NCBI GenBank assembly: GCA_007258455.2
Contig: VDFB02270651.1
Location: 695,706,694 to 695,770,693 of the forward strand
From: Sequoia sempervirens
Taxonomy: Eukaryota; Streptophyta; Pinopsida; Cupressales; Cupressaceae
Direction of reading: 5' to 3'
Length of the DNA: 64,000 nt
Below, one piece after another: positions 55,930 through 64,000 of this stretch. The notes below the pieces were generated by a model. It ran no database searches, was not told where the DNA came from, and worked only from the letters and a program-made list of their open reading frames with translations. Each line of letters begins with the position of its first letter. The stretch's first letter is position 1. The translations under genes were made by a program, and so were the position numbers.

Positions 55930-57097
55930 GGAGTAAGCTTGTTGAGTATTGGTGAGTTAGATTTTGGGATTCAATTCTTAGAAGCGGCTCAAAATGTCTA
56001 GCCAGAGGGGTTGTATCATGGAACAGTATAGAGACTGATTTTGTATATCTAGAATCATTGAAATCTAATTACTTTCTTGATGTTGTCAATGACCAGAGGC
56101 TTATTTGTATTTTTAACAATTTGGATATCTAGTGAATGCAAAACAAGTCACCCCACAATCCACATTCACTATGGGCAATGCATGGGCTTACATACAACCG
56201 CATCTTGCAGAAGTATGTTTCTTGATCATGTACTTTGTGCAATGTATATAGAGTACTAGGATTTAGTTCATTGTTATATGATTTAATTGCTTCTTTGTCA
56301 TTTTTTTGAAAGCAAGCTAGGAAATAATCTATAGCTCCATTGCATAATTGAGTTGAGGTGTATTGGTTGTTAAGTAGCACTTGAAGTGAATCAAACAAAC
56401 AATCACCAACATTGTATGCAAATGTGCTTAATCTACAAAGGCCTTCAGCTCTAAGGACATTGTCAATGTTTGACATTCGAGGATACTTTGTGCACATTTT
56501 TTTAATTTCATGTGAACCTATGGGATTTTTTGAAGTTATGTTTTTTGTTTCAATTTTTAACAATGGTTCAAAGTGTCCAATTAAAGAATTCATGTCATGA
56601 AATAGTATAGAGACTGATTCTTTGTAATTAGAACTATTGAACTGTAAGTACCTTCTTGCTGTTGTTCTTGACCAAAGGGATATTTGTATATTCAGCCATT
56701 TTGATATCCAGTGAATGCAAAATAGGTCACCCCACAATCCACTTTCTGTGCAATCTACTTGTGGCTTTGCAGATAATCGCATTCTGTGAAAATATGTTTG
56801 TGAGTCGCGCACTTTGTGCAATGTATATAGAGTATCAGGGTCTAGTTCATAGTTGTATGATTTTATTGCTTCTTTGTCCTTGTTTTGAAGGAAATTAAAG
56901 AAGTAATCTATAGCTCCATTTTGTAGTTGAATTGATGTATAACGATTGTTAAGCAATAGTTGTAATGAGTCAAGCAAACAATCACCAATATTGTATGCAA
57001 AAGCACTCAATCTATAAAGTCCCTCGGCCTTAAGCATGTAGTCAATGTTTGATATTTGGGGGCACTTTGTTAATTCATAGGTGTCAACGTCTATCAT
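55930..57097 (-). pseudogene. Two tandem OTU-like cysteine protease domains
   Basis: OTU proteases cut ubiquitin-type chains; they are known as an accessory domain in Helentron proteins. The open piece 57097-56129 (322 codons) holds one complete copy and most of a second. Each has AFAYN-GDCL-DSLQ-LLNN (Asp and catalytic Cys), CNGAIDYF or QNGAIDYF, ELxPxTLYTLHKV, GLWGDLFCIH, and, at the end, HFEPLL with the likely catalytic His (copy 2: 55990, after a stop at 56127). The units are about 590 bp apart and similar along their full length, so they arose by tandem duplication. The start ATG (MIDVDTYELTKCP) is plausible, as no similarity continues upstream. Confidence 0.8.
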
Positions 57098-59655
57098 TTT
57101 CTTTGTGTCTTGTGTATCCTAATGTGTTTGAGAATGGAAAATGTTGTGTATGAATAGTATCTAATGCTATTATCTAGATTACAAAATCTATAATTGTTTG
57201 CATCGTCACCTATGTGCTTTTACTCAATAGCATTCCATAGTATTAATCATGTTATCGAGCATCTTGGAAGTTAATAATCTCTATATATGTTGGAAAATGT
57301 ATATTGAGTAGTAGCAGAAGCCTATGTAACATACTACAAAGCAAACAATTTAATAGAAGCACAAGGGGAAAATAGTATTAATTCTTCAACCTGGCCTTGT
57401 TATCCATTGTCCCCCAACAAGATTGTATGTACTTATTCCTGTTACATTGAAAAAGTGGATAAATGAGTACAATGCATGATGTATACTTTCAGTGCCACAA
57501 ACACAAAACAATATTTTCAGGTAGCTTTGTTTACATACAACAAATGGTCGACAAGAATCTTTTTTGCTCACATTGTCAATCTCAGTCTATGGTATTTAAA
57601 TATTTTGTGTAATTGGGTTCCTTTATTTCTATGTACTTCTCAGCGACTGGTTTTTTTCAGAGAACAAATGATTTTAAAAGCTATTCAGATAAACATGAAT
57701 TAAGTGGCATGTAGAGAACAGTTTCATAAAGCATTTGTGTTTAAAGAAAATCAGGGAAATGCAAAAGCATTGTTTGATCAAAGAAGATCTATGGCTTTTC
57801 TTATTTGTGGGAATAGCTTTTAAAATCATGTGTTTTAAAAATGTGAGGAAAATGGAAAGGCATAGGTCCATTAAGCAAAAGTGAAGGCATAGATTGATTA
57901 AATAATTAAAAGAAGAGATTGAAACTCAGAGGTGCAGGCGCACAGTGCATACATGCAAAGTAAATGCATTAAATAGCATGTGGGTGGATAAGAAATAGCT
58001 AGAATGGCTTGGTGGACACGTATAGCCAAGCTACTTTGTTCATTTGTTATAGACTTAAGTCAGCTGTTAAGCATGACTATTACTTTGTGCAAATTTTTTT
58101 TCTATTATACAAGTATTTGTTCTGGGAGAGTTTTTAGCGATTGAGCATATTTTGTTATAGTTACAGTATTCAGAACCAGAAACAAGTTACTTGAGGCAAT
58201 AAATAGTTTCTTTCTTCAGTTTTCTCTTACTCTAGAGGTTTAAAGGACACAGTGAAATTGGCAATGTGAGCAAAAAAGAATTGTGGATAATGTCATGTTG
58301 CATGCAAGCAAGACCATGGAAAAATATTGTGTCATGTCTATGAGTGATGTAGTACATCATTCATTGTACTCATGTGCTATGTCAGCTTTTGAAAGTAACT
58401 TTGTAGGCTTTTATTTGCAATATAGGAAGATTAAACATATGTTAACTTGCATACTGCACAGCAACTTGCTATAGATATAAGCATTCCTATGAAAAAAATT
58501 GCCTTAAATGCATATAGGTAAAAACCAGTTGACAAAAAACAAAGTCTTTTGACTCTATAGGCTATTAAAACTGCAAACAGGGTTTAAGAATTGCATGCTA
58601 GTAGTTCATTCTATTCTATGGATATTGTATAGAGGAAGTATAACTTATTAACACATAAGCAAAACCTATTCTATTGTCTGAGGATAAATTACTATTGCAA
58701 TTGTGGTAAATGCGTTTTCCTGTTTGTATATGTGCAAGCAGCTTTCCAAATGATTTATGTTCAAAGAAATGAGGAATACAAGATGACAAAATGAATACAT
58801 GGAAAAGAACTTTATGTAATTATTATATTGAAGAATTTCAATTGCATTTCAAGAAAATCAAAAAGACAATTTGGAAAACTATCCTTGCAATCTACTATCG
58901 AATGATCAAGTATACTTGTAGAAATGTACAAATAGTGATAGGCACAAGCAATTTTACCTCGTGCAGTTTGTGTGTGATTGTTTAAATACAATTGAGAGCA
59001 TTGATCCCTATTACAAGGACAATTTAGACAAATGAGTACAGCGAGTGACATATACTATGCTATTCATAAAAAAAAAAAAAAAATTCTTATGTACATTCAT
59101 CTAAACGAGAAACAACCCAAGTAAGAACTTTTGTTTCTTTAAATGCAAATTGCATTTTATATTTTTTAAATACTTATTGCTATTTGTGTACCCTATAATA
59201 TAGAACATTTTTTTTGCATATGCATGCACTAGTGTAATTCTGTTACATTTCATAGTGGTCTATTGTGTGGCTGAGCAAGGTATTTTGTAGTTGCAGAGTT
59301 GCACGCTAGACAGTGAGAGACGAATTGCTTGAGGTCAGAAGAGGTAACTTTTCATTTTTTTTGTCTATTTGATACAAGAAATGCAAGTAGGGTTTCATAG
59401 TGCTTTAAGGCATTCATATACTTTGATTATAAATTTGTATTTTAAACTACTTTTAGTATTGTTTATTCAAATACTATGTTTCATGGGATTATTAAAGAGT
59501 TAACTTGGTTTCTATATGCTTCCATATTTTGCATGTGTGCCTATGAGGACAATAACCACAATATTTGACAATATTCCTCTATCCTTTATGACAGCTCATT
59601 GGTTCCAAAGCTCTCTCTATAGGACAGTTGTACATTGCCTACAAGACTTAGATGA
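57098..59655. other. No gene seen; dispersed repeats
   Basis: AT-rich non-coding sequence, with short chance frames only. The stretch around 57830-57980 is related in inverted orientation to the duplicated block at 62930-63135 (CTATGCCTT...TTTAATCAAT and AATGCATTTA words). A run of 16 A lies at about 59068. Confidence 0.4.
58191..58206 (+). repeat. Dispersed motif ACAAGTTACTTGAGGCAATAAA, copy 1
   Basis: ACAAGTTACTTGAGGCAATA recurs as CACAAGTTACTCAAGGCAAT at 63629-63650 and, inverted, as TTTATTGCCTGGAGAAACTTG at 62247-62267. It marks a dispersed repeat family in this part of the window. Confidence 0.5.
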
Positions 59656-59660
59656 ATGAG

Positions 59661-60071
59661 CAAGAACTTTTTAGTAGATAAAGGTCATGAACGTTGAACT
59701 AATAGTATGATAGTCACCACAAGATTTAAGTAAACCTATGCTCAACACTCTCATTTCCATTATCAATTGTATTCTCAATTTCATCCATGAAGAATATCCT
59801 CAAAGATATAGGATTCATGGATACACGGGTTGAAGAAGTTCTTCATGGATCAAAGATATGGAGTTCATTGATGAAAGAAATGGAAATCATGGATCAAAGT
59901 TATGGCTAACAACAGGATCTACAGGTTGACAAAGTTCTTCATGGATGAAATTGGGAATAAAATTGATAATGGAAAAGAGAGTGTGCACCATAGGTTTACT
60001 TAAATGTTATGGTGACTATCCTACTATTGGTTCAATGTTCATCACCTTCATCAACTCAAAAGTTCTTCCTT
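59661..60071. repeat. Foldback element with 134-bp inverted arms
   Basis: The left arm 59661-59794 and the right arm 59935-60071 are inverted copies with about 90 percent identity over the central 108 bp (11 differences by eye), separated by a 140-bp loop that itself carries further TTCTTCATGGATCAAAG and CATGGATCAAAG copies. It encodes nothing. Its form fits a foldback MITE or a long-hairpin small-RNA precursor. Confidence 0.8.
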
Positions 60072-60212
60072 GTTTACCATGTAATATAGATTTTAGTGAC
60101 TAGAGATGCATTGTGATTACTTTGAGCATTTCATTTTTTGTTATTCTGCAGATGTGTGTAGTCACATGAGATGTTGTTGCTATAGAGTCAAGACCTAAAA
60201 CCGAGCTACTCG

Positions 60213-60605
60213 AGACATGTATCCATAGATACATGGATGTGGACATCTATCATGGTATCCATAGATGCATAGATACATGTATCTATGGATAGATGTATTC
60301 ATAGATACATTGACACATATATGGATAGATGCCTATATACATTTGCACATAGAAACACAGATAGATATATGCATGGATGCATCTATACGTAGAAGAATAC
60401 ATAGAAACATAGTTGCATGGATAGATAGATAGATGCATAGCTGGATACATAAATGCTTAAATATACATGTATGGAAATATCCATGGATTGCATATGAAGT
60501 TCCATAGGTACATATATCCATGGCTGCATGTGTACATAGATGCATGTATTGCAGTACACATGGATACATGTATATGTGTATCTCTGGGCAAGATGCATGG
60601 TTGCA
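60213..60605. repeat. Degenerate ATAGATACATG/GATGCATA array
   Basis: About 390 bp of 4-bp-based words (CATA, GATA, GATG, CATG), such as ATACATGTATCTATGGATAG, giving many short palindromes. Minus-strand frames here (MHLCTHAAMDICTYG type) come from the repeats. Confidence 0.75.
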
Positions 60606-62335
60606 TGTGAGCCTTGTAAAGTTTGTATATTTTTTATTACTGCAAAGTGGTATGATAGATAGAGGTTTGGAATGAAAATTATGTGAACATGTGGGATAAT
60701 GACAGTTTTTTAATTAGTAGGAGTTTCTTTTCCAAGTGTGAATATTTGTGGGAGTAAGGAGGGTAGGGTTGGTTGAGGAAATATGGTGTACTAGCTGAGT
60801 ATCTCTGTAATATGGTGTTGGAAGGGTAGGTGGTTCCTGGCTAATATTTGATGGGTTATGGTGTGGAGCCTAAAGAGACTATGGGAGCTCCTCCGCTAGG
60901 TCTAATAGGGCTGGGTGGCCATAGCCTATCCAGAGTTATTGGTGCCCCCATAACATAAGGGAAAATGCATTTGCTTCAAAGTTTGTAAAGCAATTTCAAC
61001 AAATTGTCTAGTCATTGTCCAAAATATGTTTTTCTACTAGCATAGTCCTTGAAGCTTCTGTAGGTCTAACTACTATTTTGTTAATTGACTTTGATTGAAA
61101 GGTCAAAATGTGAAATGTGGCCAAGGATAATTATACTTATTTATCTCTTTTAATTGTTATATATTCAAAGACTAATTAGCAATTCAAACAGCCTCGCCTC
61201 TAGTCAGATGCCATTAAATGCATTATTTTTGCATAAATGAATTATGCACCTTTAGCCAGTAGAAACAATTTCTAGCTATTGTTTAATGCCAAACCAGCTA
61301 TCACTTAATAGTGAAAGTGACATAAATATTGATTTTCTAACTAAATGGGGTCATTTCATTTCCATATGCATAAGTTTATTTTGTACCATTATGTAGCACT
61401 TACTATTACTTGTTCAATGAAGCCACATGCAAGTACAATTCATAACTCATTGCATTTAGATACACCCAGGGAGAAATACAAACCAAGGTTGTTGGCATCC
61501 TGATAAGAAAGATGATGACATACATCCAATTAATGTATGCCACAACATCTTATTCAATGAAGATCATTTGGATAGGAATGTTACAAATCAGAATCCTTAT
61601 TGGTGTGTGAGTAATTCTCTTTTTGAAGACTTTTCAAGGAAATTGCATGCTAATACTATCAGTGAACAAGTTGAATTAGATTTTTTAATTGACTTTGTTT
61701 GAGGGTCAAATGTGCACAAGGATAGTTATAATTATTTCTTTGTTTTAATTATTATGTATATAAATACTATTCAACAGTTACCTAATTAATTAGATATGAA
61801 ATGACAGAAGGAAAAAGAAAATTAATTAATTAAGATAATTTGATTCATTAATTAATAAGGTGAATTATAATGTAAAGGTAAAAAAATTAGAAGTTGCGAA
61901 AAAATCCTCTTTGCTTTATGCTTCAATGACAATGAGAGAGATGAAAGCAATTGTGGAGTTAAGGCTTACATATGTAAATTGCATTTGCCTAATAATTTGA
62001 TCCGTTAATTAACATAACAGTGGCTCTAAAGCTTGCACTTTGGAGCAGTTTTGCAGTAATTGAAGATATATTATCTTTAGAGGACTCATAAGCACCAAGT
62101 TATTGTTAAGCTCTCACACTGTACATTGGACAAAAGACAATTGCTTGTCCAAGGAACTAGTCTCTAAAGAATAGCATAGGCTGAGCACTGTGAAACCCAA
62201 TGTGCCTATGGATGTTAAAATAAAAGAAAATTGATGAAAGAAACTATTTATTGCCTGGAGAAACTTGTCTGCAAGTGCCCTTTTTTGAAACCATGACAAC
62301 CTTTTCCCTATCACTGTAAACTCTTTCCTAGAAAA
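60606..62335. other. No gene seen; one diverged direct repeat
   Basis: Non-coding. A block of about 100 bp starting TTAATTGACTTTG.TTGA..GGTCAAA occurs at 61081-61185 and 61685-61790. The 112-codon minus frame 62114-62452 overlaps the low-complexity tract and has no motif. Confidence 0.4.
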
Positions 62336-62339
62336 TTCA

Positions 62340-62600
62340 TATTGACACACACATATATGTATGCATATGTATATATATGTACAGATACATCCATGTATGG
62401 ACAAAAACATATATGCATCCATATGATTGTATGCATAAACACATAGATGCATCTATACACACATACATATATGCATAGATATATCTAGAGTCACATGCAT
62501 ACATGCATATATGCATCTACAAATGTCTACATAGATTTTCACATAGGTAAATGCATATGCACATAGAGACATGCAGACATACATATATGCACTGACACAT
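62340..62600. repeat. Second degenerate CATA/TGCA array
   Basis: ATATGTATGCATATGTATAT followed by similar words for about 260 bp, of the same type as 60213-60605. Confidence 0.7.
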
Positions 62601-62929
62601 TAGGCAGAAAGTGATAGTGATAGTGAACTAAAGCACTATGAAACACAGCTCCATTATGCACTCTAATGGAAAGGAACTGTGGAAAATAAAAAATTATCAT
62701 CTCAAGTAACTCATTTTTAGGTCTGGACCCTGCAACTGTAACATCTCCTGCTCAGTGGCTACAAACTCTTCTTTAGAACTAGAGCTTACAAAACACAAAA
62801 AACAACACGCGCAAAGTAATAGAAATGCATACCAAGTGACTTAACTCTATATTAAATGACCAAAGTACCCTGGCCACATGTGGTCTCCAAGCCATTCCAC
62901 TGCCCTCACCTCGAGCCAAATGCCATTCA

Positions 62930-63135
62930 ATGCATTTAATTTATATTCATGCATTACGTACGTCTACCCACCAGTTTGATAAACTATGCCTTTGTTTAAT
63001 TTTAACTAATCAATTTATGAAGTCATAGTTTCCTGATATTTTAATGCATTTAATATACATTCATGGATTACGTAGCTCTAGCTGCTAACTATTAAACTAT
63101 GCCTTTGCTTAAATTTATTTAATCAATTTATGCAT
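62930..63135 (+). repeat. Tandem duplication, unit about 110 bp
   Basis: Both units run AATGCATTTAAT.TA.ATTCATG.ATTACGTA, then AACTATGCCTTTG.TTAA, then TAATCAATTTATG. They differ at perhaps a fifth of positions, so the duplication is old. Confidence 0.6.
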
Positions 63136-63139
63136 TCGC

Positions 63140-64000
63140 ATTTTCCCGAATTTGTAAAACAAAAATGATTTATAAAGCTACTCAGACGAATAGAAAAATA
63201 GATAAATGCTAATTTTCCAATATATAAAATAGCTTTCCAAATTCAAACTATACAAAAAAATAAGTAATATGTTAAATGGCGAAATGTGATTGGTCAATGC
63301 TGCTAGTTAAAAGCATTTCAACTAAATGCATGAGTATTATTGCCTTGACACTAGGAGCCAATAAAATTGTCACTATAGAAAACAGTTTATCCAAGCGAGT
63401 GCTATTAGGTTTGTTATCTTCAATTTCAAATTCCTTTGATGTTAATGCATTTTCTTTGGTGGTAGAATATGGAGATTCTTTTTTTACTGAGATTCCAAAA
63501 GTAGATGACATATACAAATAAATTTAAGCAAAGACATAGTTTAGAAAACTGACAACTTTTATCAATAGAAAGGGGACGTTTACAGTGACAGAGCAAAAGG
63601 TCCTCTGCTCATTGAATGAATACCAAGACACAAGTTACTCAAGGCAATAAACTGCTACTTTTATTTATTTTGCTTCATTCTATCGCAGAAATGCAAATTG
63701 GGTTTCACAATGCATAAAAACACATTTGTACAAACAACTCCCAAAATTATAATTGCAATGGATGACATTGATAGTGTAATGGATACTAATAGTCAAAACA
63801 TTGAAATACACCAGCTAGTTTGTTTTTAGATTCAATGGAAAAAAGTATCAATTGGAGACAGATTAATCTAGCAGTCTATTTATCATAGGTTCTTGAATTC
63901 CAAATGCACAAGTGTGAGCATGGTTCTCTATAGGCTTTTTCTATGCATTTTAACTAGATTGTTGTTTTGCATCGAGCATAAAGAACTACTGCAAGTATGG
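63140..64000. other. No supported gene to the end of the window
   Basis: Two 81-codon frames overlap almost completely on opposite strands at 63272-63521; neither shows a motif. A third copy of the CAAGTTACT..AGGCAATAA motif is at 63629. The rest is AT-rich and unremarkable. Confidence 0.35.

Larger units (their letters stand above)
52250..57097 (-). mobile_element. Helentron/Helitron2-like rolling-circle transposon, decayed
   Basis: Reading the minus strand from 57097 downward, the protein order is: two OTU-like cysteine protease domains, a CxxC zinc region, a DUF6570-like region, a HUH Rep domain with a two-tyrosine motif, and a PIF1-like helicase cut by the gap. This order (OTU upstream of Rep and helicase) is that of Helentron/Helitron2 elements rather than canonical plant Helitrons. 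Frameshifts and stops split it into at least nine open pieces. Its termini are not identified: the 3' end is beyond the gap and the 5' end lies somewhere upstream of 57097. Confidence 0.85.

Noticed and set aside
60333..60598. Minus-strand frames of 78 and 71 codons, Cys/His/Tyr-rich
   Set aside because: They are translations of the degenerate CATA/GATA array and have no independent support.
63272..63521. Pair of 81-codon frames overlapping on opposite strands
   Set aside because: Neither has a motif, and near-total overlap shows that both come from a locally stop-poor stretch. A small gene cannot be excluded, but I have no evidence for it.
1..64000. tRNA, rRNA or other structured RNA genes
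   Set aside because: I searched by eye for T-arm and B-box patterns and rRNA cores and saw none; a covariance-model scan would be needed to be sure.

Overview
This is plant nuclear DNA, and the features suggest a large, repeat-rich genome such as a gymnosperm. That inference rests on several observations: the background is AT-rich and CpG-poor; there are many decayed Ty3/gypsy retrotransposons of the Tat lineage (extra archaeal-type RNase H, antisense plant-mobile-domain gene near the 3' LTR); one intron is about 2.8 kb; and there is a relic of the plant FACT subunit gene SPT16. No species can be named. The only apparently intact gene I can assemble is a seven-exon reading frame at 46626-51420, whose product I do not recognise.

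Layout. 1-1972: a minus-strand LTR (984-1972, TG...CA) with its leader (element G), apparently inserted in element A. 1973-7503: the 3' part of Tat-like element A (RNase H, integrase, antisense PMD, polypurine tract, LTR). 7504-17072: related element B, which uses the LTR at 5749-7503 as its 5' LTR, giving a pol-LTR-pol-LTR tandem. 17082 to about 30650: Tat-like element C (LTR, primer site, a leader with three tandem hairpins, gag, reverse transcriptase, two RNase H domains, integrase, then a long non-coding tail). 30650 to about 38900: a more GC-rich element F with a degenerate unknown reading frame of about 1,350 codons and a putative 3' LTR with a TATAAATA box. 39450-46200: minus-strand LTR and leader copies related to A/B (E and D), plus a gag zinc-motif remnant.

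46400-51630: the intact unknown gene. Its upstream region carries three copies of a CpG-rich motif, and its fourth intron holds a broken SPT16 fragment between 36-bp direct repeats. 52150-52249: a 100-N assembly gap. 52250-57097 (minus): a decayed rolling-circle transposon of Helentron/Helitron2 type, with two tandem OTU-like protease domains, a zinc-finger and DUF6570-like region, a HUH/two-tyrosine Rep and a PIF1-like helicase cut by the gap. 57100-64000: no gene; it holds a 134-bp-arm foldback element, degenerate tetranucleotide arrays and dispersed repeats.

Apart from the unknown gene, the coding sequences are broken by stops and frameshifts, and several have lost catalytic residues. A recurring theme is short hairpins in retroelement LTRs and leaders. 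Their stems stay complementary although their sequence differs between copies and subfamilies.
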